Source: Nocardioides agri
GTDB taxonomy: Bacteria > Actinomycetota > Actinomycetes > Propionibacteriales > Nocardioidaceae
Length of the DNA: 64,000 nucleotides
Reading direction: 5' to 3'
Assembly (NCBI RefSeq): GCF_013778305.1
Contig: NZ_JACEIC010000002.1
Span: 310,001 to 374,000, forward strand
Shown here piece after piece: positions 1 through 7,717 of this stretch. Made by a program: the position numbers and the translations under genes. The stretch's first letter is position 1. Each line of letters begins with the position of its first letter. The notes beneath the pieces are model-generated. The model had not been told where the DNA came from. It saw only the letters and a list, made by a program, of their open reading frames with translations, and made no database searches.

Positions 1-333
1 GTGGTCACGGAAGTAGCGACGCACCTCCCCCCGGATGGTGGGGATCGCGAAGCTGAGGAAGTCGTGGCCGCGCTCGGGGTCGAAGCCCTGGACCGCCTTG
101 ACGAGACCGAGGTAGGCGACCTGCTCGATGTCCTCGTCCGGGATCCCCCGGTCGCGGAAGCGACGGGTGGCGTCCTTGGCCATCCGCAGGTTGAGCCGCA
201 CCAGCTCGTCCTCGATCGCGGACCGCTGGGCGGCGTCGGTCGCCTCGGCTCGACGGCCGAAGAGAAGGGTGGTGCGTTCGCGGCGCTCCTCACGGGGAAC
301 CGATACGGGGGTGGGGCGGTGAAGGTGGGGCAC
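1..333 (-). CDS. SigB/SigF-type RNA polymerase sigma factor, C-terminal part cut by window edge
   Basis: Reading leftward from a GTG at 333, the first 111 residues of a sigma-70 factor are present and the frame runs off the window. The translation contains a clear region 2: RLNLRMAKDATRRFRDRGIP, then a DIEQVAYLGLVKAV motif and FAIPTIRGEVRRYFRDH, which is diagnostic of the SigB/SigF (stress/sporulation) group. The GTG is preceded by AGGAGG at suitable spacing, which fixes the start. It would direct RNA polymerase to stress promoters. A second member of the same group lies at 11.4 kb, so the region carries two paralogues. Regions 3 and 4 are outside the window. Confidence 0.9.
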   Translation of the reverse strand, partial: MPHLHRPTPVSVPREERRERTTLLFGRRAEATDAAQRSAIEDELVRLNLRMAKDATRRFRDRGIPDEDIEQVAYLGLVKAVQGFDPERGHDFLSFAIPTIRGEVRRYFRDH

Positions 334-507
334 GGGGGTTTCGCCTCCTGGTTACCGGACGCACTGCGGCCTGTTGCTGGACCGCTTCCAGTAACTGCCA
401 CTCGTGGGTGTCCGCGAAACCACCCCAAGGGGGGAGTCGACCGGGCGTGTGAGACCGGGCCGACCGGATACCGGTGGGCCCCATCGCCGACCCGAGAGGA
501 CCCGAAG

Positions 508-933
508 ATGACCACCGCACGCGAGATCATGACCAGCGGCGTCGAGTGCGCCGGAGCCAACGAGACCGTCACCGAGGCGGCCCGGAAGATGCGCGACCTC
601 GGTGTCGGCGCGCTGCCGATCTGCGGAGACGACAACCGGCTCAAGGGCATGATCACCGACCGTGACATCGTGCTCAACTGCGTCGCCGAGGGCATGGACA
701 CGACTCAGACCAAGGTCCAGGACTACGCCGGCGGCGAGGTGGTGACGATCGGCGCCGACGACTCGATCGAGGACGCGCTGGCGACGATGAGCCAGCACGG
801 CGTACGCCGGCTGCCGGTCATCGACGGGCACGACCTGGTCGGGATGATCAGCCAGGCCGACATCGCCAAGAACCTCCCCGAGGAGCGGGTCGGCGACCTG
901 GTCGAGGCGATCTCGGCGGCACCCAGCGACTGA
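508..933 (+). CDS. CBS-domain pair protein, Hrp1-like
   Basis: This 141-residue cytoplasmic protein is made almost entirely of two CBS motifs, roughly residues 8-63 and 73-128. It opens MTTAREIMTSGV and contains ALPICGDDNRLKGMITDRDI, which closely follows the layout of mycobacterial Hrp1 (Rv2626c), a hypoxia-response protein of about 143 residues. CBS pairs usually sense adenine nucleotides; no catalytic domain is attached here. The ATG at 508 has GAGAGGA upstream and fits the family N terminus, whereas the longer in-frame extension reads through the antisense of the sigma gene. It is divergent from the sigma gene at 333, consistent with a stress role. The ligand is unknown. Confidence 0.88.
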   Translation: MTTAREIMTSGVECAGANETVTEAARKMRDLGVGALPICGDDNRLKGMITDRDIVLNCVAEGMDTTQTKVQDYAGGEVVTIGADDSIEDALATMSQHGVRRLPVIDGHDLVGMISQADIAKNLPEERVGDLVEAISAAPSD

Positions 934-954
934 CCCCGCATGACCGGGCCGCGT

Positions 955-971
955 CGACCAGCGCCTGGTCG
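955..971. terminator. Short hairpin between convergent genes
   Basis: A perfect 7-bp inverted repeat, CGACCAG-CGC-CTGGTCG, lies between the convergent CBS gene and the P450 gene. There is no T tract, which is common for actinobacterial terminators. It could serve both strands. This is inference from position and symmetry. Confidence 0.45.
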
Positions 972-991
972 GGCCTGCTCCGCGACCGCGG

Positions 992-2197
992 TCAGGTGAC
1001 CCGCACGGGGAGGCCGCGCGCCGGCAGGGTGGGGATCCGCGTCGGGTCGTGCGCCGTGTCGGTCGTCGGCTGGTAGTCGATCTTCGCGAGCACCCGCGCG
1101 GTCTCCGACAGCATCCGCACGGTCAGCGGCTCGCCCGGGCACCGGTGCCCGGTGTCCGGGTAGCCGCCGCCCTGCGGGACGAAGCCGAAGGGGTCGGGCG
1201 GGATCCCGGCGAAGCGCTCCGGCAGGAACGCCTCCGGCTCTGCCCACATCGCCGCGTGCTGGTTGGTGCCAGGCACGTCCAGCACCACGAGGTCACCGGG
1301 CTCGACCGAGGTGCCGTCCAGCTCCGCGGGACGGCGCGCCCGGCCGGCGAGCGCAGGCACGAACGGGCAGGTGCGGCGCACCTCGTGCCCGAACGCCGCC
1401 CCCTCCTCGGGGCGGTCGACCCGGTCCCGCCACTGCGGGTGCCGCGCCAGCTCGCGGGCCAGGAACGTTCCGGGCCAGGCCACGGCCACCGTGGGCCGCA
1501 GCACGTTGAGGAGCTCGACGCCGGCCACCCGGGCGGGGAGCTCGGCACCCGCACCGGTCGCGATCTCGGCGAGGACGCTTCCTGGTCGGGGCGCCGGCCA
1601 GCCACCGCGCGCTCGGAGCACCAGGCGGGTGGCCCAGCGGTCGGCCCAGAGGCGGGCCGCCCAGGCCCTCGGGTACGCCGCCGCCGCGCCGCCGAACCCG
1701 TCGACGATCGCGGCCAGCCGACGGCTCGTCCGGCGGACCTGGTCGGGCGCCGCCGCCACCCCGGCCCACGCCTGCACCGCTGCGCCGTACACCTCGACGA
1801 GCTCGTCGAAGACGACGACCTCGCGACCGGGCCACCCCACCACGCGTCGCTCCAGGTCGAGGCCGATCGTGGTCGCGAGGTCCTCGGTCCGGTCCTCGGT
1901 CAGCAGGTCGAGGAACATCCGCTTCCGCGCGGCGTGCTCGGCGCCGTCGGTGCCGTGCACGGCGCCGCGGCCGAAGAGCAGGGCCGCCAGGGGTGGCGGC
2001 ACCGCGCCGCGGCGCTCGATGACCGAGGTGTCGTAGAAGAGGCTGGCGCCGTCTCGGCCGCGCAGCACGATCGCCCGGCGACCGAGCACGGTCGTCTCGA
2101 AGGCGTCGGCGCCGCCGTGCCGGCGACGAGCGCGCGGGATCGCCAGGTAGCCCTGCCTGAGCAGCTCCGCGGCGAGGTCGCGGGCGACGGGAGTCAG
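992..2197 (-). CDS. Cytochrome P450 of the CYP152 peroxygenase family
   Basis: The roughly 401-residue product aligns along its length with CYP152 fatty-acid peroxygenases (Bacillus BSbeta type). It has the N-terminal ...LLRQGYLAI start, the ELLNVLRPTVAVAW helix with the conserved Arg-Pro, and the heme loop FVPQGGGYPDTGHRCPGE with the thiolate Cys near residue 353. CYP152 enzymes use hydrogen peroxide directly to hydroxylate or decarboxylate fatty acids, so no redox partner is needed. No ATG, GTG or TTG sits at the expected N terminus; the best candidate is CTG at 2197, overlapping the TGA stop of the upstream small gene. The start is therefore uncertain, but the family assignment is firm. 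Confidence 0.85.
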   Translation of the reverse strand: MTPVARDLAAELLRQGYLAIPRARRRHGGADAFETTVLGRRAIVLRGRDGASLFYDTSVIERRGAVPPPLAALLFGRGAVHGTDGAEHAARKRMFLDLLTEDRTEDLATTIGLDLERRVVGWPGREVVVFDELVEVYGAAVQAWAGVAAAPDQVRRTSRRLAAIVDGFGGAAAAYPRAWAARLWADRWATRLVLRARGGWPAPRPGSVLAEIATGAGAELPARVAGVELLNVLRPTVAVAWPGTFLARELARHPQWRDRVDRPEEGAAFGHEVRRTCPFVPALAGRARRPAELDGTSVEPGDLVVLDVPGTNQHAAMWAEPEAFLPERFAGIPPDPFGFVPQGGGYPDTGHRCPGEPLTVRMLSETARVLAKIDYQPTTDTAHDPTRIPTLPARGLPVRVT

Positions 2198-2409
2198 TGG
2201 CTGGCCTTCCCGCCCTTGCGGCCGGCCTCCTTCTTCTGGGCGGTCGTGCCGCCCTGCTTGCTGCTGCCGCCCGTGCCGGACTGCTGGCCGCCGTGCTTGG
2301 ACGCGTCCTCGGAGTTCGCGATCTTCGCGGCGCGCTCCTTCGACATGCCCTTGTCCTCGAGGGCTTCGTACTGCTTCTCGTTCTTGACGTTCGACGACCT
2401 GCTGGGCAT
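2194..2409 (-). CDS. Small DUF7218-type protein
   Basis: This 71-residue hydrophilic protein begins MPSRSSNVKNEKQYEALEDK, followed by KGMSKERAAKIANS and a Gly/Ser/Lys-rich tail ending AGRKGGKASH. This pattern recurs in small actinobacterial proteins of unknown function (DUF7218). ATG at 2409 has AGGAGGTGCG upstream. Its stop overlaps the presumed CTG start of the P450 gene, so the two are probably translated together. A GGGTAC box with GCAT 15 bases further upstream sits at 2441-2465, suggesting stress-sigma control. The function is unknown; the basic, disordered tail would suit nucleic-acid binding, but nothing proves it. Confidence 0.75.
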   Translation of the reverse strand: MPSRSSNVKNEKQYEALEDKGMSKERAAKIANSEDASKHGGQQSGTGGSSKQGGTTAQKKEAGRKGGKASH

Positions 2410-2440
2410 CACGCACCTCCTGGGAAGTCCCTCCGCCCGA

Positions 2441-2465
2441 GTACCCGGCGACCCGCTCGCCATGC
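2441..2465 (-). promoter_or_regulatory. Possible SigB-type promoter for the DUF7218-P450 pair
   Basis: On the minus strand GCAT (2465-2462), a 15-base spacer and GGGTAC (2446-2441) fit the Streptomyces SigB pattern GNNT-N14-16-GGGTAC as I recall it. It lies about 32 bases before the ATG at 2409, leaving room for the Shine-Dalgarno. GNNT is a weak match criterion. Confidence 0.4.
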
Positions 2466-2523
2466 GACCGCATGACCCGGCACGCGACGGGCACTGCACC
2501 AGAAGACCTGAGAGGAGAGAGTG

Positions 2524-2937
2524 ATGGCCGCAGGAACCGCACCACAGCACCAACAGGACCCGTCGACCGGCGAGCTGGTGTCCCGGCTCTCCAGCGAGAT
2601 CTCGCAGCTCGTCCGCGACGAGCTCCAGCTGGCCCAGGTCGAGGTGACAAGGAAGGCCAAGCAGGCGGGGATCGGCGCGGGGATGTTCGGCGCGGCCGGA
2701 GTCCTCGCCCACTACGCCGGCGGCGTGCTGATCGCGACCGCGATCCTGGCGCTGGCCCTCGCCCTCGACGCGTGGCTCGCCGCGCTGATCGTCGGCGTGG
2801 TCCTCCTCGCCGCGGCCGGCGTCGCAGCTCTCGCCGGCAAGAAGCGGATGAGCAGGGCGGCGCCGCCGGTCCCGACCCAGGCCGTCGCGAACGTCCGCGA
2901 GGACGTGCAGACCCTGCGCCACGGGAGCGGGTCGTGA
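2524..2937 (+). CDS. Phage-holin-family (actinobacterial Holin-X) membrane protein
   Basis: The 137-residue product has an amphipathic N-terminal part (STGELVSRLSSEISQLVRDE) followed by two hydrophobic segments at roughly residues 48-72 and 78-100, and a short charged tail. This is the layout of the actinobacterial Holin-X family, chromosomal proteins usually found beside DUF3618 genes rather than in prophages. ATG at 2524 follows GAGGAGAGA; a GTG directly before it is also possible. It begins a four-gene run in which each following start overlaps the preceding stop. A role in envelope stress is inferred from context only. Confidence 0.82.
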   Translation: MAAGTAPQHQQDPSTGELVSRLSSEISQLVRDELQLAQVEVTRKAKQAGIGAGMFGAAGVLAHYAGGVLIATAILALALALDAWLAALIVGVVLLAAAGVAALAGKKRMSRAAPPVPTQAVANVREDVQTLRHGSGS

Positions 2938-3164
2938 GCGGCACGGGCAACGACGTCGACGCCATCCAGGCCGACGTCGAGCGCACCCGCGAGGAGCTCG
3001 CCGAGACCGTCGACCTGCTCGCGGCGAAGCTGGACGTGAAGGCCCGGGTCCGCGACCAGGTGACGACCGCCGACGGACGCCCCACGCCGGCCGTCCTGGC
3101 CGTGGCGGGCGCCCTCGCCGGTCTCGTCGCGCTGGTTGTCGTCCTCAAGATCCGGCGTCGGTGA
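2934..3164 (+). CDS. DUF3618 small membrane protein
   Basis: This 76-residue protein starts VSGTGNDVDAIQADVERTRE and has the RTREELAETVDLLAAKLDVK segment typical of DUF3618, then one C-terminal transmembrane helix (about residues 51-71) and a basic end. The GTG start shares four bases with the preceding TGA stop, so translation is coupled. The Holin-X plus DUF3618 pair is a common actinobacterial gene neighbourhood. The helical N terminus probably lies along or near the membrane. Its molecular function is unknown. Confidence 0.85.
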   Translation: MSGTGNDVDAIQADVERTREELAETVDLLAAKLDVKARVRDQVTTADGRPTPAVLAVAGALAGLVALVVVLKIRRR

Positions 3165-4270
3165 CGGGGATGGCCAAGCACGCTGACGCCGCGACCGACG
3201 ACCGTGAGACGCGGACCGACCTCCCCCAGCCCGACGACCCGCGCAAGCCCGAGTCGCCGCCCGAGCTGACGAAGCCCTCCTGGCGCTACGTCGCGCGCAA
3301 GACGTTCCGGGAGTTCTCCGACGACGAGTGCACCGACCTCGCGGCCGCGCTGACCTACTACTCCGTGCTGGCGCTCTTCCCGGCGGCGATCGCGATCCTG
3401 TCGCTCGTCGGCCTCTTCGGCCAGGGCGACGAGACCGTCGACACCCTGCTGCAGATCCTTCGCGACGTGGGTGCCAGCAGCGCGGCGGACACCCTCGAGC
3501 CCACGCTCGTCGAGCTGAGCAAGTCACAGAACGCCGGGCTAGGGCTCCTGCTCGGGCTCGCGCTGGCGCTGTGGTCGGCGTCCGGGTACGTCGGCGCGTT
3601 CGGGCGCGGCATGAACCGGATCTACGAGGTCGCCGAGGGCCGACCCGTGTGGAAGCTGCGCCCGGCGATGCTGCTGGTCACCCTGGTCACCGTCGTGCTG
3701 ACCGCGCTGGTCGCGCTCGGTCTGGTGCTCACCGGCCCGGCCGCCCAGGCCGTCGGCGACGCGGTCGGGCTCGGCGACACCGCCGTGCTCGTCTGGAGCA
3801 TCGCGAAGTGGCCGGTGCTCCTGGTCGTGGTCGTGATGATCGTGGCGCTGCTCTACTACGCGACGCCCAACGTCAAGCAGCCCCGCTTCCGCTGGATCAG
3901 CGTCGGCGCCGTGGTCGCGATCCTCACCTGGGTGGTCGCGTCGGCCGCGTTCGGGTTCTACGTCGCCAACTTCTCCAGCTACAACCGCACCTACGGCTCG
4001 CTCGCCGGCGTCGTCGTCTTCCTGCTGTGGCTCTGGATCACCAACCTCGCGCTGCTCTTCGGCGCGGAGCTGGACGCCGAGCTCGAGCGAGGTCGCGAGC
4101 TGCAGGCGGGCATGCCCGCGGAAGAGGTCATCCAGCTGCCGGCCCGTGACACCCGCAAGAGCGACAAGGCCGCGCGGAAGGCCGAGAAGGACGTGGAGCG
4201 TGGCCGCGAGCTGCGGCTCTCGCGCGGCAAGCCCGAGGACGAACCCGAGGACGAAGGAGAGCAGGCATGA
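3161..4270 (+). CDS. YihY/BrkB-family inner membrane protein
   Basis: The 369-residue protein carries the family opening FREFSDDECTDLAAALTYYS, about six transmembrane helices between residues 65 and 300, and the FYVANFSSYNRTYGSLAGVV signature before the last helices. The C terminus is a highly charged Arg/Lys/Glu tail. YihY proteins were once called ribonuclease BN, a name now rejected; their function is unknown. GTG at 3161 overlaps the preceding stop by four bases; ATG at 3170 is an alternative with poorer spacing. It belongs to the envelope-protein run 2524-4569. Confidence 0.88.
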   Translation: MTGMAKHADAATDDRETRTDLPQPDDPRKPESPPELTKPSWRYVARKTFREFSDDECTDLAAALTYYSVLALFPAAIAILSLVGLFGQGDETVDTLLQILRDVGASSAADTLEPTLVELSKSQNAGLGLLLGLALALWSASGYVGAFGRGMNRIYEVAEGRPVWKLRPAMLLVTLVTVVLTALVALGLVLTGPAAQAVGDAVGLGDTAVLVWSIAKWPVLLVVVVMIVALLYYATPNVKQPRFRWISVGAVVAILTWVVASAAFGFYVANFSSYNRTYGSLAGVVVFLLWLWITNLALLFGAELDAELERGRELQAGMPAEEVIQLPARDTRKSDKAARKAEKDVERGRELRLSRGKPEDEPEDEGEQA

Positions 4271-4569
4271 CCACCAAGCCCGAGAAGCGGACCAGCCGGT
4301 CCGCGAAGATCCTCTACCGCCCCTGGGGCCTGGCCGCGAGCATCATCGGCGGCATCATCGCCGGGCAGGTCTTCCAGCAGGTGTGGAAGCGCGTCGACCC
4401 GGAGGCCACCGACGACCCGCCGAAGCCGTTGCAGTCGGAGTACCCGCTCGCCAAGATCCTCGTGGCCGCGCTCATCCAGGGCGCGATCTTCTCCGTCGTC
4501 CGGGCGCTGATCAACCGCGGCGGTGCGCGCGCGTTCGAGCGCTGGACGGGCGAGTGGCCGGGCGACTGA
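4267..4569 (+). CDS. DUF4235 membrane protein
   Basis: The 100-residue product has the DUF4235 pattern: KILYRPWGLAASIIGGIIAG, a short polar middle with WKRVDPEA, then a second hydrophobic segment (about residues 60-78) and a WTGEWPGD end. Two transmembrane helices are predicted by eye. ATG overlaps the YihY stop by four bases, so it is the last member of the four-gene run. Its stop lies only three bases from the convergent SDR gene stop. The function is unknown. Confidence 0.85.
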   Translation: MTTKPEKRTSRSAKILYRPWGLAASIIGGIIAGQVFQQVWKRVDPEATDDPPKPLQSEYPLAKILVAALIQGAIFSVVRALINRGGARAFERWTGEWPGD

Positions 4570-4572
4570 CCC

Positions 4573-5634
4573 TCAGGGCTCGCGCCGCTGGCTGACCGGT
4601 CCCTGCCGCACGGCGCGGCGCAGGCCGTCGACGATGCTGCGCGGGCGCAGCACCGCCGTGTCGCCGTGGCCCGGTGCCGACAGCGCCTCGACCATCTCGG
4701 CGAGCACGTCGAGAGCGTCGTGCGCGGGCACCCAGCCGAGCTCGTCGCGAGCCCGACCGGCGTCGAGGACGGGAGCGTTCCGGGCCATGTCGACCCAGCC
4801 CGCGTCCACCGGCTGCACGTGCGCGTGCCACGAGAGGCTCGCGGCCGCCCGCAGCACCGGGAACGGCACGTGCACGGGGCGGGCGTGCAGCGCCCGCGCG
4901 ATGTCGTCGCGGCCCAGCACCGGCTCGGCGACCAGGTTGAACGCGCCCGGCAGCGTGCCCTCAACGGCGCGGACGATCGCGTCCGCCACGTCGTCGGCGT
5001 GCACCACCTGGAGCGTCAGCCGACGGTCGAGGGGCAGGACCGGCACGTGGCGCAGCGCGACCGCCGGCACCAGGGTGGGCAGGAAGTAGCGCAGCTGCGC
5101 GCTGCCCGCGGGGTGCTGGCTGATGATGCCCGGCCGGGTGCGCGTCACCGCGACGTCGCTGCGCGCCTCGAACGCGTCGAGCAGCCGCTCCGCGGCCGCC
5201 TTGTGCCGGCTGTACGGCGAGGACGGGATGCCGTCGGTCGGCCAGTCCTCCCCCACGGGCGCGCTGTCGCGACGCGGCGAGTAGGCGCCGATGGACGACT
5301 GGTGCACCAGGTGCGGCACGCCGGCCTCGGCGACGGCGTCCAGCACGCGCCGCGTGCCGCCGACACCGACGGCCTCCAGGTAGTCGATGCGGTGCGTGGG
5401 CTGGAAGCCCCACACCAGGTGCACCACCGCGTCGGCGCCGCGGAACGCGTCGACCAGCGCCTCGTGGCACTCCTCCGCCAGGTCGGCCTGGACCCAGACG
5501 ACCCCGCCCGGCCCGGCGGGCGTGTCGGGCGGACGGCGTACGACGCCCACGACGTCGTGCCCGCCGGCGAGCAGCCGGCGCACCACCGCGCTGCCGACGT
5601 TGCCGGTCGCGCCGGTGACCGCTACGCGCATCAT
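4573..5634 (-). CDS. NAD-dependent epimerase/dehydratase (extended SDR)
   Basis: The 353-residue product begins MMRVAVTGATGNVGSAVVRR, a Rossmann GxxGxxG nucleotide site, and has the extended-SDR catalytic pattern with SSIGAYS and YSRHK (Tyr-x3-Lys). Later segments (VVHADDVADAI, GAFNLVAEP) match sugar-nucleotide or sterol-type epimerase/dehydratases. The substrate is not predictable. The ATG at 5634 overlaps by four bases the stop of the upstream FAD oxidoreductase gene, so these genes form one transcript with the SRPBCC gene. A second ATG directly follows and could be used. Confidence 0.85.
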   Translation of the reverse strand: MMRVAVTGATGNVGSAVVRRLLAGGHDVVGVVRRPPDTPAGPGGVVWVQADLAEECHEALVDAFRGADAVVHLVWGFQPTHRIDYLEAVGVGGTRRVLDAVAEAGVPHLVHQSSIGAYSPRRDSAPVGEDWPTDGIPSSPYSRHKAAAERLLDAFEARSDVAVTRTRPGIISQHPAGSAQLRYFLPTLVPAVALRHVPVLPLDRRLTLQVVHADDVADAIVRAVEGTLPGAFNLVAEPVLGRDDIARALHARPVHVPFPVLRAAASLSWHAHVQPVDAGWVDMARNAPVLDAGRARDELGWVPAHDALDVLAEMVEALSAPGHGDTAVLRPRSIVDGLRRAVRQGPVSQRREP

Positions 5635-7235
5635 GACCTCCGGGTGAGAGCGAGGCGGCCGAGCCGCCGGGCGGCGACGGCGGCGCGCGCGGCGTTGCTG
5701 CCCGCCGCGCCGTGGACCCCGCCACCGGGATGGGCGGACGCCGAGGCGAGGAAGAGGCCGCGCACCGGCGTCTCGGGCCGGCCGGTCCCGGGGATCGGCC
5801 GGAAGACCAGCTGCTGGTCGAGCTGGGCGGTGCCCCCGTTGATGGCCCCGCCGATCAGGTTGGCGTCGCGCGCCTCGAGCTCGCGCGGGCCGAGCACCCG
5901 GCGGGCGCGCACGAGGTCGCCGAAGCCGGGAGCGAGGCGCTCCAGCCGCGCCTGCATCCGGTCGGCCAGCCGCTCGCAGTCGTCGTGGTGCCACGCGCCG
6001 GTGATGCCGTCGTCGCCCGCGTCCTGGCGGACGTCCTGGGGCATGTGGGTGTAGGCCCACACCGACTCCGTGCCGGCGGGCGACCGGGTCGGGTCCGTCG
6101 TGGTCATCTGACCGGCGAGCAGGAAGGGACGGGCCGGCACCGCGCCGCCGCTGATCTGCGCGAACGTCTCGGTCAGCTCGGCCACCGAGTCGGCGACGTG
6201 CACCGTGCCGGGCGCGTGCGGGGGCGGCACCGCCCAGGGCACGGGCCCGCTGAGCGCCCAGTCGACCTTGAGCGTGGAGGGGTCGAGGCGGAAGCCGCGC
6301 ATCCGGCGGACGGTGCGCGCAGGGAGGTCATCGGGGCTGACCAGCCGCCCGTAGAGGTGCGGCGCCGCGACGTCGGCCAGCACGGCTGCTGCCTCGATGC
6401 GCTCGCCGTCGACGAGGCGTACGCCGGTCGCCCGCCGGTCGGCGACCTCGACGGCGGCGACCTCGGCCGAGCAGCGCAGCGTGCCACCGGCGGCCTCGAA
6501 GCGGCGCACCAGGGCCGCCGTCAGCTCACCGGCGCCGCCCTCGGGCACCGGCCACCCCACGGTCTGACCGAGCATCGCCAGCAGCATCGCCATCAGGCCG
6601 GACCCGGGCGCGTCGAGGGGGATGTCGGCGTGGCTGGCGTTGCCGGCCAGCAGCAGCCGCGCTGCCTCGCCGCTGAAGCGCTGGCGGGCCAGGTCGCCCG
6701 CGGGCATGAGCAGCGTGCGCACGAGGTCGAGGCCCCCGGCGCGGGGCACCCGGACCGCGGTGGCCAGGCCGGCGCGCACGGGTGGGAAGGGCGAGACCAG
6801 CGCCGTGACGAGCTGGTCGCCGATCCGGTCCCAGGTGTCGCAGAGCGCCAGCCAGGCCTCGCCGTCGCCCGGGCTCGCCTCGTCGAGCAGGGCGGCGCTG
6901 ACGGCGCGGTCGCGGTGCAGCACCGCCCACGACTGCGACGCGGGCACGAAGTGCCCGAGGACGGCCGGGGCGTGCCGCCACCGGAGCCCGTGCGCCTCCA
7001 GGCCGAGGCCGCGGACGACGGGCGAGGCGGCGGCGAGCGGGTAGAAGGAGCTCATCGTGTCGTGCACGAACTCCGGGTCCACGTCGCGGTCGCTGCGCAC
7101 CGCTCCCCCGGGCGTCGGCTGTGCCTCCAGCACCAGCACCGACCAGCCCGCGTCGACGAGCAGGTTCGCCGCGACCAGGCCGTTCGGCCCGGCGCCGACG
7201 ACGACGGCGTCCCAGGCGCGGCCCGGGTCAGGCAC
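5631..7235 (-). CDS. FAD-dependent oxidoreductase, phytoene-desaturase/PYROXD2-like
   Basis: The 534-residue protein opens with a dinucleotide-binding site, WDAVVVGAGPNGLVAANLL, then a substrate-binding middle and a C-terminal FAD signature AHPGGGVHGAAGSNAARAA. This is the CrtI/PYROXD2-like amine-oxidase fold. No carotenoid synthesis genes are nearby, so a carotenoid role is unlikely from context. GTG at 7235 overlaps the end of the SRPBCC gene by eight bases, giving the order SRPBCC, oxidoreductase, SDR in one operon. A redox modification of a lipid or other hydrophobic substrate is plausible but inferred. Confidence 0.85.
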   Translation of the reverse strand: MPDPGRAWDAVVVGAGPNGLVAANLLVDAGWSVLVLEAQPTPGGAVRSDRDVDPEFVHDTMSSFYPLAAASPVVRGLGLEAHGLRWRHAPAVLGHFVPASQSWAVLHRDRAVSAALLDEASPGDGEAWLALCDTWDRIGDQLVTALVSPFPPVRAGLATAVRVPRAGGLDLVRTLLMPAGDLARQRFSGEAARLLLAGNASHADIPLDAPGSGLMAMLLAMLGQTVGWPVPEGGAGELTAALVRRFEAAGGTLRCSAEVAAVEVADRRATGVRLVDGERIEAAAVLADVAAPHLYGRLVSPDDLPARTVRRMRGFRLDPSTLKVDWALSGPVPWAVPPPHAPGTVHVADSVAELTETFAQISGGAVPARPFLLAGQMTTTDPTRSPAGTESVWAYTHMPQDVRQDAGDDGITGAWHHDDCERLADRMQARLERLAPGFGDLVRARRVLGPRELEARDANLIGGAINGGTAQLDQQLVFRPIPGTGRPETPVRGLFLASASAHPGGGVHGAAGSNAARAAVAARRLGRLALTRRS

Positions 7236-7683
7236 GTGACTCCATGCGGCTGGCGCGACGCTCGGCGACGTACGCCAGGCGCCGCAGGGCCTCGTCGTTG
7301 CGCCACTTCAGGCCGACGTCGCGCACGACCTTGGGCACCAGCAGCGCAGGCCCCGAGACGGCGTCCTCGTCGATGACGACCCGGGTCTCGGCGCCGATCG
7401 CCTCGAGGCGGATCGTCACCCGCGCGATCCCGCTCGGCTGGGCCCGCGCGTGCAGCGTGAGCGACGCGCCGGGCGTCACCTCGACGACGTCGGTGGTGTC
7501 GTCGACGAGCAGCGGCCAGGTGCCGACGGAGTGGTGCAGCCGCGTGCCGACAGCGGGCCAGCCCTCGTCGACGTCGCGCATGCGCGACGCCCCGACCACC
7601 CACAGCGGGTAGAGCCAGCCGTCGGCCAGGACCGCCCAGACCGCGTCGGCGGTCGCCTTCATCGTGCGCTCGTTGGTCGCCAT
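7228..7683 (-). CDS. SRPBCC-family (START/Bet v1-like) protein
   Basis: The 151-residue protein has the polyketide-cyclase/dehydrase-type SRPBCC pattern: an N-terminal strand with VWAVLADGWLYPLWVVG, a central beta region, and a long C-terminal helix with KWRNDEALRRLAYVAERRAS. Such proteins bind hydrophobic ligands in a cavity. The ATG at 7683 has GGGTAC ending nine bases upstream and no convincing Shine-Dalgarno, so a leaderless mRNA is likely. It is first in the operon with the FAD oxidoreductase and the SDR. Confidence 0.8.
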   Translation of the reverse strand: MATNERTMKATADAVWAVLADGWLYPLWVVGASRMRDVDEGWPAVGTRLHHSVGTWPLLVDDTTDVVEVTPGASLTLHARAQPSGIARVTIRLEAIGAETRVVIDEDAVSGPALLVPKVVRDVGLKWRNDEALRRLAYVAERRASRMESRA

Positions 7684-7692
7684 GTCCTGGGG

Positions 7693-7717
7693 GTACCCAT
7701 CGCGTGCCTAGCGGAAC
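7693..7717 (-). promoter_or_regulatory. SigB/SigF-type promoter, leaderless arrangement
   Basis: On the minus strand GTTC (7717-7714), a 15-base spacer and GGGTAC (7698-7693) resemble GTTT-N15-GGGTAY. Only nine bases separate the box from the ATG at 7683. The box is part of the palindrome GGGTACCC. Confidence 0.5.

Noticed and set aside
2524..2937. Prophage holin
   Set aside because: The Holin-X family is chromosomal in actinobacteria, and no phage genes are nearby.
3161..4270. Ribonuclease BN annotation for the YihY-family gene
   Set aside because: That name was based on a mistaken gene assignment; the protein is a membrane protein of unknown function.
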